Source: Thermomonospora echinospora (GTDB taxonomy: Bacteria > Actinomycetota > Actinomycetes > Streptosporangiales > Streptosporangiaceae). From it: a DNA stretch of 64,000 nt. The translations under genes and the position numbers were made by a program. Location: contig NZ_FNVO01000018.1 in NCBI RefSeq assembly GCF_900108175.1, positions 62,001 to 126,000 of the forward strand, read 5' to 3'. Positions 16,572 to 26,847 of the stretch are shown here, piece after piece. Below the pieces are notes generated by a model. That model saw only the letters and a program-made list of their open reading frames with translations, had not been told where the DNA came from and did no database searches. Numbering within the stretch: position 1 is the stretch's first letter; every line of letters begins with the position of its first letter.

Positions 16572-17581
16572 ACGATTCGGGACACGACCCAGCGGCCACC
16601 GGTCTCGTGCCAGCCGGGCGAAGGTCGGTGGAGCCGGGGTTCTCGTGGTCGGGCGGGGGTGGGGTGCTGCGGCTGGGGACGCGGACCTCCCCGCTGGCGA
16701 TGACGCAGGCCCGCTACGTGGCCGGTCGGCTCGAAGAGCTGGCCGACGCCAGGGTCGAGGTGGTGGGCATCCAGACGTCCGGGGACCGGCACACCGGGCA
16801 CCTGGGCGAGCTGGGCGGCAAGGGCGCGTTCATGCGGGAGATCGACCGGGCCCTGCTGACGGGGCGGGTGGACATCGCCGTGCACTGCCTCAAGGACGTG
16901 CCGGGGGATGTTCCCAGGCCGGAAGGGCTGGTGTTCGCCGCCTACGTCGAACGCGAGGACACCGCCGACGTGATGCTGTTCCCGATGGCCTCCCCGGTTC
17001 AGCGTCTGGAGGGGCTTCCCGCCGGGGCACGGGTCGGCACGTCGGCCGTGCGCAGGCGCGCTCAGCTCGGCCGGATCCGACCGGATCTGCGGATCGAGTA
17101 CCTGCGGGGCAACGTCAACTCCCGGCTGGGGCGGCTGGACGCCGGGGAGGAGTTCGACGCGGTCGTGCTCGCCAGGGTGAGCCTGGCCCGGCTCGGTCTC
17201 GACCGGCCCGGCGAAGTGCTGGACATCGTTCCGGCCGTGGGCTCCGGGGTCCTGGCGATCGACTGCCGGCGCACCGATCCCGACATCGTCGAACTCGCCC
17301 GCCTGCTGGATCACCGGCCGACCCGGCAATGCGTCACGGCCGAACGCACGATGCTGCACGGGCTGCGCGGCCATTGCAACAGTCCCATAGCCGGGCACGC
17401 GCGGTTCGAACGGGACGGGCAGCTGAGCCTGCGCGGCATGGTCTTCACCCGCGACGGAAGCCGCTTCGTCCACGCCCAGGAATGGGCACCCCCGGACAAG
17501 GCCGCCGACCTCGGCGCCTATATCGCCGGTGACCTGCTGCGCAAGGGCGCCCGCGACCTCATCGACGGCATCCCGCACTGA
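16568..17581 (+). CDS. Hydroxymethylbilane synthase (porphobilinogen deaminase) paralogue
   Basis: A 337-residue HemC-family enzyme, which joins four porphobilinogen units into hydroxymethylbilane in tetrapyrrole synthesis. A 30-residue N-terminal extension precedes the family core (RLGTRTSPLAMTQA). The catalytic Asp region DIAVHCLKDVP, substrate Arg pair GTSAVRRRAQL, LRGNVNSRLGRLD, and the dipyrromethane-attachment Cys in LRGHCNSPIAG are all present, so activity is plausible. No other hem gene is nearby. It is instead the last gene of a UTRA-controlled operon with an HATPase, and is therefore likely a second, specialised copy. ATG at 16568 overlaps the previous stop. Confidence 0.85.
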   Translation: MNDSGHDPAATGLVPAGRRSVEPGFSWSGGGGVLRLGTRTSPLAMTQARYVAGRLEELADARVEVVGIQTSGDRHTGHLGELGGKGAFMREIDRALLTGRVDIAVHCLKDVPGDVPRPEGLVFAAYVEREDTADVMLFPMASPVQRLEGLPAGARVGTSAVRRRAQLGRIRPDLRIEYLRGNVNSRLGRLDAGEEFDAVVLARVSLARLGLDRPGEVLDIVPAVGSGVLAIDCRRTDPDIVELARLLDHRPTRQCVTAERTMLHGLRGHCNSPIAGHARFERDGQLSLRGMVFTRDGSRFVHAQEWAPPDKAADLGAYIAGDLLRKGARDLIDGIPH

Positions 17582-17730
17582 CCGGGGCCGGCCCGATCCC
17601 ACAGCCTCGCCTCGCTCCAGCCCGTGCAGGACACGTTCGGCTCCTGGACAGCTCCTGCTCCGTGTGAACGGGCCGGTGACCGTCACCGGATTGCCGGGGT
17701 TTCCGTATTGGCGGGGGGATGCCGGTGGCG

Positions 17731-18423
17731 TCAGGCCCTGGGGGCTTCCGGTGGGGGGAGATAGGGGCGGAAGTGATCGGCGACGAGGTCGGCGACGGCG
17801 TCGGCATCGCGGGTTCCGTCGATCTCGATCACGCGGATGCCGAGGCGCTGGGCGGAGCGGACGGCGTCATCGGCGACGAGACGGTCCCGTTCGAGCCGGT
17901 TGCGCTGGGCCCGGTCGGGGTCGCTGACGCCATGGCTGACTGCGGCGGCCCGGTCGAGTGCGCGAAGCTGCCGGGCGCGGAACTCCTCGGTAGGCACCAT
18001 GACGACCATCTGCCGGGGCGAGCCGGTGACAGGTGCGACCAACTCGGGGCGCAGTCCCCAGCCTTCGGCGATGACGGGGCGTCCGGAGACCAGCGCGCGC
18101 AGGTCGTCCAGGGCCCATGCGAAGCGGACCGGGAAGCCGGCCAGCGTTTCGGCGGCCATGTCCTGTGGAGTGGTGTTCACCCAGGTGGCATCGGGGTCCG
18201 GCTCGGCGGGCGAGTGGCCGAGCCGGATGCGGCGGGCGATCCGCCGATCGTTGTGGCCGCGGGCGTCGTGGTAGTCGTAGTGGTAGGCGGTCAGCCCGTA
18301 GCGCAGGGCCAGCAGCCGGGCCACGGTGGACTTGCCGGCCCACTGCCCCCCGCCGATCCACAGCACCTGGCGAAGCGTGCCGAACGGATCCCACACGTCC
18401 GCGCTGGTGTCACTCCCGGTCAC
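17731..18423 (-). CDS. P-loop NTPase, kinase-like, unknown substrate
   Basis: A 230-residue protein with Walker A GGGQWAGKST (about 22-31) near the N-terminus, followed by RLLALRYGLTAYHYDYHDA as in small-molecule kinases. A further hydrophobic strand (RPVIAEGWGLRP) and an Arg-rich lid-like helix (QRNRLERDRLVADD) support a phosphotransferase fold. A GTG at 18423 with GGAGGAG just upstream is preferred over the TTG at 18441. It ends opposite the hydroxymethylbilane synthase gene; no clear terminator lies between them. Substrate unknown. Confidence 0.8.
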   Translation of the reverse strand: MTGSDTSADVWDPFGTLRQVLWIGGGQWAGKSTVARLLALRYGLTAYHYDYHDARGHNDRRIARRIRLGHSPAEPDPDATWVNTTPQDMAAETLAGFPVRFAWALDDLRALVSGRPVIAEGWGLRPELVAPVTGSPRQMVVMVPTEEFRARQLRALDRAAAVSHGVSDPDRAQRNRLERDRLVADDAVRSAQRLGIRVIEIDGTRDADAVADLVADHFRPYLPPPEAPRA

Positions 18424-18453
18424 AGTTCTCCTCCGCTGCAACGGGCGGGGCGG

Positions 18454-19377
18454 TCAGGTGCGGCGGCGGGCGATCTCGTAGAGGGCGATGCCGGCGGCGA
18501 CGCCGGCGTTCAGGGACTCGGCCTGGCCGGGCATGGGGATGGTGGCGAGCAGGTCGCAGGTCTCGGCGACCAGGCGGCCCAGGCCCTTGCCCTCGGAGCC
18601 GACCACCAGGACGAACGGGCCGTCGGCCAACTCCAGGTCGGCGACCGTGACGCCGCCGCGGGCGTCCAGCCCGGCCACGAAGCAGCCCGCCTGCTGATAG
18701 GCCTTCAACTGGCGGGCCAGGTTGGTGGTCTGCGCGACCGGCAGGTTCGCCAACATACCCGCCGACGCCTTCCAGGTGCCGGCGGTGACCCCGGCCGCAC
18801 GCCGCTCGGGCACCACCACGCCGTCGGCCCCGAACGCCGCCGCCGAACGCACGATCGCCCCCAGGTTGCGGGGGTCGGTGACGCCGTCGGCCGCCACGAT
18901 CAGCGGAGGCGTGCCGCGCCGCAGCAGGTCGTCGGGGTGCGCGTACCGGTACGGGCGGACCTGCAGGGCGATGCCCTGGTGGACGGCCCCGTCGGTGAGC
19001 CGGTCCAGCTCGCCCTTGCCCGCCTGCAGCAGCGGGATGTTCCGGTCGCCGGCCAGCTTGATCGCCTCGCGGACCCGCTCGTCGGTGTCCGACATCACGT
19101 ACAGGGCGCTGCCGGGCACGCCCGCGCGCAGCGCCTCCACTACCGGATTGCGGCCCATCACCAGCTCGGGGGCCTCGGCCCCGCCCGCCCGCCGCGCACC
19201 CGCCGGACGCCCGGAACGGGCGGGCTCGGCAGGACGGGCGGCGCCGCGCGGCCCGGTGGTCCGGGTGCCGGTACGGGCGGCCGACTTGGCCGCGCGGGCC
19301 TGCTGGCGCTTGCCGTGCCAGTGCCGGTCCTCGGCCTTCGGGGTGAAGCTGGGCCCTTTCTTACGACGCTTGGCCAT
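18454..19377 (-). CDS. rlmB: 23S rRNA (guanosine-2'-O-)-methyltransferase RlmB, SpoU family
   Basis: A 307-residue protein. A basic N-terminal extension of about 70 residues (KRRKKG..., poly-Ala/Arg/Gly) precedes the SpoU substrate-binding domain ([15 protein letters not shown]). The SPOUT methyltransferase knot follows, with [32 protein letters not shown] and [20 protein letters not shown], the three SpoU motifs. It methylates the ribose of G2251 in 23S rRNA. It follows cysS by 280 bases, as in other actinobacteria. Confidence 0.95.
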   Translation of the reverse strand: MAKRRKKGPSFTPKAEDRHWHGKRQQARAAKSAARTGTRTTGPRGAARPAEPARSGRPAGARRAGGAEAPELVMGRNPVVEALRAGVPGSALYVMSDTDERVREAIKLAGDRNIPLLQAGKGELDRLTDGAVHQGIALQVRPYRYAHPDDLLRRGTPPLIVAADGVTDPRNLGAIVRSAAAFGADGVVVPERRAAGVTAGTWKASAGMLANLPVAQTTNLARQLKAYQQAGCFVAGLDARGGVTVADLELADGPFVLVVGSEGKGLGRLVAETCDLLATIPMPGQAESLNAGVAAGIALYEIARRRT

Positions 19378-19656
19378 GCCGATGTTCCTCCGAGATCCCC
19401 TGGAAAATGCCGGGGCGGCGAAATCGTGGCGGCCCCTTCAGCGAACCCCCCATTTTACGCCGCCCCCGGGATCGCTCCGTCCGCTCTCCGCCGCGAACCG
19501 GCCGCCGACCCGATGCTCCCCCTGATCCGGCCCTCCGGACGGCCGGCAGCCCGACGGCATGGCCTCCCGAACACGCTCGGCGGCCCGGCCGGGCGGCGGT
19601 CCCCGCAGACCGACGCCCGGTGGACCGGCGTTCCGGGCCGGTGAGGGGCGGCGGGG

Positions 19657-21054
<1,398 letters not shown>

Positions 21055-21095
21055 GATGTCAAGGTTATGGGATCGCCCGGTGCCCCTGTCGCGCT

Positions 21096-21905
21096 TTACC
21101 GACTCGCGCGGCGCGCCGGAACGCTCCCGGCGGTGTCCCGCATCCGCCTGCACAGCCCGACGAACACCAGCGCGTCCGGAACGAGCCCGACCGCGGCCGA
21201 CATGGCCCGTGTCCCGTCCGAACGGCGCACGTACACCTGGCCGTTGCCGATGCCGGACTCCCCGGCCGACTCCCACGGCACGACCTCGCCGTCCTTACCG
21301 TCCTCACCGTCCTTGCCCACCCCGGTCCCGTCCACGGTGAACGGGCCGAACCGGACGGTGCGCCCCTCCTCGACCTCGGCCAGCCGCCGGGGCAGCTCCC
21401 GCCGGGCGACCTCCGCCACGATCGCCTCACCGAGGTCGCGTACGCCGGGCAGCTCGTCCCCCAGCACGAAGTGCGCGCCGTCCGCCCCGGTGACGGTGAA
21501 GCGCCACTGGGTGCGCCGCCCTCTGGACGCCGGTCGCACCATGGCCATGGTCACGCTGTGCAGCTCGTCCCAGCGGTGGGCGGACGTGCCCCGTGGGGTG
21601 AGCCGGACCAGCCCGTCCTCGAAGGCGTAGACCGCCAGCCCTCGGCCGCGCAGCGCGGCACCGCGCACGATCGAGCCGACCCCGCCGAGGTAGGCCGCCG
21701 CGAGCAGGACGCCCACCGCACCCAGCCAGCGCGGCCCCACGACCAGATAGAACAACGACGAGGCCACCAGCAGCACGCCCGCCGGGCCGAGCAGCACCAG
21801 CCAGGTGACCGCCCGCCGGAAATCCGGCCGGGCGTCGAAGGCCCGGACCGGCTCACCCAGTCGCCGCGATTCCGCCAGGTCGAGAACATCCAGGGGGAAC
21901 GACAC
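21096..21905 (-). CDS. DUF6585-like membrane protein
   Basis: About 269 residues. Two hydrophobic helices near the N-terminus (about 35-55 and 60-80; [20 protein letters not shown]) precede a PH-like part with [18 protein letters not shown] and [13 protein letters not shown], features I associate with DUF6585 proteins. A short [10 protein letters not shown] insertion lies in the C-terminal third. No in-frame ATG fits, so GTG 21905 is used. A 6-bp hairpin (GGGGTA/TACCCC, 21906-21922) lies directly upstream, where a ribosome site would be. Function unknown. Confidence 0.7.
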   Translation of the reverse strand: MSFPLDVLDLAESRRLGEPVRAFDARPDFRRAVTWLVLLGPAGVLLVASSLFYLVVGPRWLGAVGVLLAAAYLGGVGSIVRGAALRGRGLAVYAFEDGLVRLTPRGTSAHRWDELHSVTMAMVRPASRGRRTQWRFTVTGADGAHFVLGDELPGVRDLGEAIVAEVARRELPRRLAEVEEGRTVRFGPFTVDGTGVGKDGEDGKDGEVVPWESAGESGIGNGQVYVRRSDGTRAMSAAVGLVPDALVFVGLCRRMRDTAGSVPARRASR

Positions 21906-21990
21906 GGGGTAGCGCCTACCCCGCCAGACCCGGACTAAAGCGCCTATTTCCCCTACGTAACCGTCATCACGCTTCGCGGTAAGCCCACGA

Positions 21991-22209
21991 TCACGACAGC
22001 CGTGCCCAGCTCCAGGCGTACTCGGGGTCCTCGGGGTCCTCGCAGCGCGCCGCCGCGGGGCCCGACGGCAGGAGCCGGAAGGCATCGATCATGGCGGCGG
22101 TCTCGGCCGCGGTCGAAACCACCCGTTCCGCGCGATCCGGACCGTTCCCGGGCCCGGACCGTGCGGCCTGTTCGCGTGTCGCGGTCACCGGTGCGTAGAT
22201 CATCAGCAA
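21991..22209 (-). CDS. Small protein of unknown function
   Basis: 72 codons with strongly GC-biased third positions, ending at 21991. The N-terminus (MLMIYAPVTATREQ) recalls YCII/DGPF-type small proteins, but the rest does not clearly fit. The C-terminus is acidic and aromatic (EDPEDPEYAWSWARLS). It precedes the DUF6585 gene on the same strand and is divergent from the DUF2637 gene. Supported mainly by codon pattern. Confidence 0.45.
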   Translation of the reverse strand: MLMIYAPVTATREQAARSGPGNGPDRAERVVSTAAETAAMIDAFRLLPSGPAAARCEDPEDPEYAWSWARLS

Positions 22210-22285
22210 GATTAGGTATCAACCGTGTCCCGGCACGGTCGTGTCTCCGCAAGAGCTCCCGTACACCGCCCCCGAGAAGAGACCC

Positions 22286-23788
22286 ATGGCCCCCGATCAC
22301 AGCAATGCGGTCCCGTCCCCCGACGACACCGGGGCTCCTCCCGCCGTACAGCCGGACGCGCACCCCGGCAGGACCCAGCACCGGGTGCTGACCGCGCTCG
22401 CCGGGCTCGGGGTGGCCGCCCTGGCGGCCGGAACGTTCGTCCTCACCTACGAGGACCTGCGCACGCTGGCGCTGGCAGGCGGCGCCGCCCGCCGCTGGGC
22501 CCCCGTCTACCCCGTGCTGGTGGACGTGCTCATCGTGGTCACCGTGCTGGCCCTGGTCGCCACGCGCCACGCCCGCTGGTGGTCGCGCTGGCCGCGGTGG
22601 GCGCTGCTGCTGGTGGTGGTCGCGGGGGCCGCGGCGGCCAGTGTGCAGCGGGCGGTCAAGGGGTACGAGGCGCTGCCGGACGACCCCCTCAAGGTGGGGG
22701 TCGCCGTCGCCCCCTACGTCATCCTCGTCATCGTGACCTGGCTCTGGCTGGCCATGTTCCGGCAGTTCCGGAGGTCCTCGCCGCGCCGTGCCGCCCCCGC
22801 GCCGGCCCCCGAGCCCGTGGACGACCCCGAACCCGAGGCACCGGCCCCTCCTCCGCTCGCCGTCCCGGCGCCCCGTTCCGACGACACCTGGCTCTTCGGC
22901 GACACCGACGACGAGACACGGGAGGACTCCCGCGTACCGGACGTCTCTCCGGACGAGCCCGAGCCGGTGTCGTACCAGACCGCCGCGCACCCGCCCGAGC
23001 CGCTGCCGTACCAGGCCACCGCGCACCCGCACCCGCCCGAGCCGGCACGGCCGGTCACCCCGCTCTTCGACTCACCTGAGCCACCGCGACCGATCGCCCC
23101 GGTCTTCGACTCACCCGAGCCGCCGCAGCCGATCGCTCCCGTCTTCGACTCACCCGAGCCGTTCCCCGGCGAGGCTCCGCCCCTGGAGTCGATCCCCCGC
23201 AAGGCTCCCCCCATGGAACCGGTCTCCCGCAAGGCTCCGCCCCTAGAGCCGCTGCCGAACGAGGCCCCGCCCCTGGAGCCACTGCCAGGTGAGGCCCCGG
23301 ACCTGGAGCCACTGCCAAGTGAGGCCCGGGACCTGGAGTCGCCCGAACCGCTCCATGACGTCGCCCAGGACTGGGACCCGGCGGCGCCGTACTCCGACGA
23401 CCCGGCCCCGCAGACGTCCGAGCCGAGCCGCGACGTGGACATCGACGACGATCCGACCCCGCCCATCGAGTTCCCCTCCCTGCTGCCCACAGACGTGGAA
23501 CTAGTCCGCGGCGGCGCGCGCCCGGCGGTCAAGCCCGCCGCGACCACCAGGCCCGACATCGTCATGCCGACCGAGCAGGAACTGGCGAACGGCCATCCCG
23601 TCCCCGAGCCCGACCCGGCCGAAGACGATGACGCCCCCGTGGTGGACCGGGCCGAGGACCCCGACGGGGGCGGCGAGGACCCGGTGCCCTCCTCCGACGA
23701 CCTGGTCACCGGCGCCGAGGACGACCCGGCCGAGCCGTCCCCGCCGTCCGGGAGCCTGCGCAGCTCGCCCATCCCGCCCAAGGACTGA
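22286..23788 (+). CDS. DUF2637-type membrane protein with long repetitive Pro/Glu tail
   Basis: A 500-residue protein. Four N-terminal helices (about 34-54, 74-93, 104-120, 138-158), with RWAPVYPVLVDVLIVVTVLA, match the DUF2637/SpdB-like family found on actinomycete plasmids and chromosomes. From residue 165 onward the chain is Pro/Glu/Asp-rich and likely disordered. About 260-300 hold three copies of a 13-residue unit built on PIAPVFDSPEPPQ; about 300-350 hold six or so 9-10-residue units built on EAPPLEPLP. The ATG at 22286 has GAGAAGAGA upstream. The tail probably lies in the cytoplasm. Role unknown; the family is linked to plasmid spread between hyphae. Confidence 0.8.
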   Translation: MAPDHSNAVPSPDDTGAPPAVQPDAHPGRTQHRVLTALAGLGVAALAAGTFVLTYEDLRTLALAGGAARRWAPVYPVLVDVLIVVTVLALVATRHARWWSRWPRWALLLVVVAGAAAASVQRAVKGYEALPDDPLKVGVAVAPYVILVIVTWLWLAMFRQFRRSSPRRAAPAPAPEPVDDPEPEAPAPPPLAVPAPRSDDTWLFGDTDDETREDSRVPDVSPDEPEPVSYQTAAHPPEPLPYQATAHPHPPEPARPVTPLFDSPEPPRPIAPVFDSPEPPQPIAPVFDSPEPFPGEAPPLESIPRKAPPMEPVSRKAPPLEPLPNEAPPLEPLPGEAPDLEPLPSEARDLESPEPLHDVAQDWDPAAPYSDDPAPQTSEPSRDVDIDDDPTPPIEFPSLLPTDVELVRGGARPAVKPAATTRPDIVMPTEQELANGHPVPEPDPAEDDDAPVVDRAEDPDGGGEDPVPSSDDLVTGAEDDPAEPSPPSGSLRSSPIPPKD

Positions 23789-23836
23789 CCTCGTCCACGG
23801 ACGTATTGCCGCGGCCCGGCACGTGGCAGCGGCGCC

Positions 23837-24808
23837 GTGCGCGGGTACGCAAGAAAGGTGGGCATCCTCCTCGCCCGGCTCGTCGACGACGCGGCGCTGC
23901 TTCCGCCCGCCCGTGAGCCGATGCGGACCGCGCTCCCGGCCTACCGCACGGCGGCCGGTCATCCGCTGCTGGGCCGGTTCCTGTGCCCAGCGTCCCGGCT
24001 GGACGAGCTGCGCCGGCGACTGGTCCCCGAGGACCTGATCGATCTCGGGATCATCGCCGACACCGGCGTCGAGCACCTGCCGACGGCCCTGGAGACCGTC
24101 CGCCGCGAGCCCCGGGTACGGCTGCGGTCGGTGGAGATCTCTCCGGCCCCGGACGCCGACCAGGCCCGGGCCGCCGCCGTGGTGATCGCCCGGCTGCCCG
24201 CCGACCTGCCCTGCCTGATCGAGGTCAGGCGGATGCCCGGCTGGCGCGAGACACTGGACCGCCTGGCGGCCGCCCGCGGCCGCGGCGTACCGCTGGGCGC
24301 GAAACTGCGCACCGTCGGCACCGGCGGCGACGGCGCGGACGGACGCTCGAACGGCGTCACCGAGCAGCCGGCGGACGGTGCCGCGAAACGACGGGCGGAC
24401 GGGGCCGCCGCGAACGGGCGTGCGGGCGGCGAGCACGGTCCCTCCCCGGCCGAGGTGGCCGCGTTCGTGGTCGCCTGCGCCGAACGCGACCTGCCGTTCA
24501 CCTGCACGGCCGGGCTGCACCGCGCGGTCCGGCACGTGGACCCCGCCACCGGCCTGGCCCACCACGGCTTTCTCAACATCGTGGTGGCCGCCTGCCGGGC
24601 CCGTTCCGGCGCGTCCGGGCCCGGGGCCGTCGACGACGCGGTGGCCTCGACCGACGCCATCGCGCTGGCCGAGGAGGCGGCCGGTGTGGACGACGCCGCC
24701 GCCCGCGCCGCCCGGGAGCTGTTCGTCGCCTTCGGCTCCTGCGACATCGAAACCCCCCGCAGCGACCTGATCAAACTCGGGCTGGCCGGGGAAGGAACCG
24801 TGACATGA
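23837..24808 (+). CDS. Conserved protein of unknown function coupled to fumarylacetoacetase
   Basis: A 323-residue soluble protein I do not recognise. The sequence alternates strands and helices (DLIDLGIIADTG, RSVEISPAP, LPCLIEVRR, PFTCTAGLHRAVRH) as in a TIM-barrel-like enzyme. A low-complexity Gly/Ala/Asp insert sits at about 155-195. The terminal part contains FGSCDIETPRSDLIKLGL. The GTG at 23837 is used although its ribosome site is weak. The stop overlaps the fumarylacetoacetase start (ATGA), so the two are co-translated; a role in the same aromatic amino-acid pathway is inference. A scrap of a second copy lies at 26848-26931. Confidence 0.75.
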   Translation: MRGYARKVGILLARLVDDAALLPPAREPMRTALPAYRTAAGHPLLGRFLCPASRLDELRRRLVPEDLIDLGIIADTGVEHLPTALETVRREPRVRLRSVEISPAPDADQARAAAVVIARLPADLPCLIEVRRMPGWRETLDRLAAARGRGVPLGAKLRTVGTGGDGADGRSNGVTEQPADGAAKRRADGAAANGRAGGEHGPSPAEVAAFVVACAERDLPFTCTAGLHRAVRHVDPATGLAHHGFLNIVVAACRARSGASGPGAVDDAVASTDAIALAEEAAGVDDAAARAARELFVAFGSCDIETPRSDLIKLGLAGEGTVT

Positions 24809-26055
24809 CCGACGTTTCGTGGGCTCCAGTCCCCGAGGACAGCGGTTTCGGCATCGAGAACCTGCCTTACGGGGTGTTCACCCGGCCCGGAGAGCTGCCC
24901 CGGATCGGTGTCGCCATCGGCACCGCCGTGCTCGATCTGGCGGGGCTGGCCGCCGACGGTCTGCTGGAGGACCGCCGCTGGTTCGCCGCCGGCTCGCTGA
25001 ACGGGTTCATGGCCGCGGGCCGGCCGGCCTGGCTGGCCAGCCGGGCGCGGATCATCGAACTGCTCACCATCGCCACCTACCGGGAACGGGTCGAGCCGCA
25101 TCTGATCCCGCTCTCCCAGGTCGAGCTGGTACGGCCTGTCGAGGTGGCCGACTTCGCGGACTTCTACTCCTCCATCCACCACGCCGCCAACGTCGGCCAG
25201 ATCTTCCGGCCGGACGCCATCCCGCTGACGCCCAACTGGCGACGGCTGCCGATCGCCTACCACGGCCGCGCCGGAACGGTGTACGTCTCCGGCACCCCGA
25301 TCTTCCGACCCTGGGGCCAGCGCAGGGACGCGCACGACTCCGAGCCCTCCTACGGCCCCTCGCAGCGGCTCGACCTCGAAGCCGAGGTCGGCTACGTCGT
25401 GGGGGTGCCGTCCGCTCCGGGATGGCCGCTGCCCACCTCCGCGTTCCGCGACCACGTCTTCGGATTCGTCCTGGTGAACGACTGGAGCGCCCGCGACATC
25501 CAGTTCTGGGAGTCCCAGCCGCTGGGGCCGTTCGTCGGCAAGTCGTTCGCCACCTCGGTCTCTCCCTGGGTGGTGCCGGTGGCCGCGCTGGAGGCGGCCC
25601 GCGTCCCCCCGCCCGCGCAGGACCCTCCGGTGCTGCCCTACCTGCGCTGTGACGAGCCCTGGGGCCTCGACCTGACCCTGGAGATCGAGCTGAACGGGCA
25701 TGTCATCGCCCGCCCGCCGTTCTCGTCGATGTACTGGACCCCACCCCAGCAACTGGCCCACGCCACGGTGGGCGGCGCCGCCGTGCGCACCGGCGACCTG
25801 TTCGCCTCCGGCACCGTGTCCGGCGCCGGCCGCCCCGAACGAGGCTGCCTGCTGGAGCTGACCTGGAACGGTCTGGAGCCCCTCCAGCTTCCCGACGGCA
25901 CCCGCCGCGCGTACCTGCAGGACGGCGACACCGTCACCATCCGCGCCTTCGCGCCTACCGCCACCGGCGCCCGGCTGGCCATGGGAGAGGTGACCGGGGT
26001 GATCCACCCCGCCCCCGGCTCGCCCGCGGGCACGCCGACGCCGGGTGTCGCCTAG
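24805..26055 (+). CDS. fahA: Fumarylacetoacetase
   Basis: A 416-residue FAH enzyme, which cleaves 4-fumarylacetoacetate to fumarate and acetoacetate, the last step of tyrosine/homogentisate breakdown. An N-terminal SH3-like domain (about 1-115) is followed by the catalytic domain with DFADFYSSIHHAANVG, the metal-site stretch RLDLEAEVGYVVG, LVNDWSARDIQFWE, and GKSFATSVSPWVVP. Length and motifs fit the eukaryote-like full-length family. Homogentisate dioxygenase and maleylacetoacetate isomerase genes are not in the window. Confidence 0.95.
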   Translation: MTDVSWAPVPEDSGFGIENLPYGVFTRPGELPRIGVAIGTAVLDLAGLAADGLLEDRRWFAAGSLNGFMAAGRPAWLASRARIIELLTIATYRERVEPHLIPLSQVELVRPVEVADFADFYSSIHHAANVGQIFRPDAIPLTPNWRRLPIAYHGRAGTVYVSGTPIFRPWGQRRDAHDSEPSYGPSQRLDLEAEVGYVVGVPSAPGWPLPTSAFRDHVFGFVLVNDWSARDIQFWESQPLGPFVGKSFATSVSPWVVPVAALEAARVPPPAQDPPVLPYLRCDEPWGLDLTLEIELNGHVIARPPFSSMYWTPPQQLAHATVGGAAVRTGDLFASGTVSGAGRPERGCLLELTWNGLEPLQLPDGTRRAYLQDGDTVTIRAFAPTATGARLAMGEVTGVIHPAPGSPAGTPTPGVA

Positions 26056-26188
26056 GTCCGGTGACGCGCGGGCTCGGACGGCCGGGGCCGCCCGAACGGT
26101 GTAGCCGCGCCCAGGACGGATAGGTCCCCCTCATCGACGAGGATCCGCCCGGAGAGGGAATCCGGGACGATCCATACGGGGGGAAGAG

Positions 26189-26563
26189 ATGCGGATCGGC
26201 AACGTCTACCGGCCGGGCGTCCTCGGCTGCCAGGCCGACGACCGGCTTTCCGACGCGGCGCGGCGGATGACCGAGGAGAAGGTGGGCGCGCTGGCCGTGC
26301 TGGACGGCGACCAGATCACCGGGATCATCACCGAGCGGGACCTGGTGAGCGCGGTGGCCGCCGCGGACGACCCGGGCTCGGCCGCCGTGGCCGCCTACAC
26401 CACGACCCGTGTGCAGACCGCCGGCATGGACGAGGACTCCCAGCAGGTCGCCCGGCGGATGCTCGACGCGGGCATCCGGCACCTGCCCGTGGAGGATCAC
26501 GGCCGCATGGTCGGGATGGTGTCGATGCGCGACCTGCTCGCTCTGGAGACCTGGACCACCTGA
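26189..26563 (+). CDS. CBS-domain pair protein
   Basis: A 124-residue protein that is simply two CBS repeats (about 8-60 and 70-122), with GIITERDLVSAV and GMVSMRDLLALE at the repeat ends. Such stand-alone Bateman modules bind adenine nucleotides. A GGGGGGAAGAG ribosome site precedes the ATG. It is monocistronic; the partner is unknown. Confidence 0.9.
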   Translation: MRIGNVYRPGVLGCQADDRLSDAARRMTEEKVGALAVLDGDQITGIITERDLVSAVAAADDPGSAAVAAYTTTRVQTAGMDEDSQQVARRMLDAGIRHLPVEDHGRMVGMVSMRDLLALETWTT

Positions 26564-26613
26564 CCGCCCCTGCGCCCGCCGGACGTCACGCCCGCCTGCG
26601 CCGATCCCGTCAG

Positions 26614-26668
26614 CATCCGGGACGGCATCCGGGACGGCATCCGGGACGGCATCCGGGACGGCATCCGG
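26614..26668. repeat. 12-bp tandem repeat, 4.6 copies
   Basis: CATCCGGGACGG is repeated four times without change (26614-26661) and then partly (CATCCGG). It lies in non-coding DNA 50 bases after the CBS gene. A candidate variable-number repeat. Confidence 0.9.
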
Positions 26669-26847
26669 CGACGCCGGCCGGACCGACACCAGCGGACCGC
26701 AAGGTCATCGGCCGGACGGCCGACCGAGATGATGCGGACGACCCGGATGCCGCCCGATCCGGGCGAACGCGCACCGGAGCGGACAGGCCCCGAAGGTCGT
26801 CGGCCGGGACGGTGCAGGTGGGCTAAAGGCCCGATGCCGTCCAGTGG

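Noticed and set aside
17673-17689. CCGGTGAC-C-GTCACCGG palindrome between hemC paralogue and the P-loop gene, considered as terminator
   Set aside because: Only one base between arms, so the folded stem would be short and no T-run follows; left unassigned.
21953-23032. Minus-strand 359-codon frame
   Set aside because: Shadow of the DUF2637 gene and its intergenic region; no domain signal.
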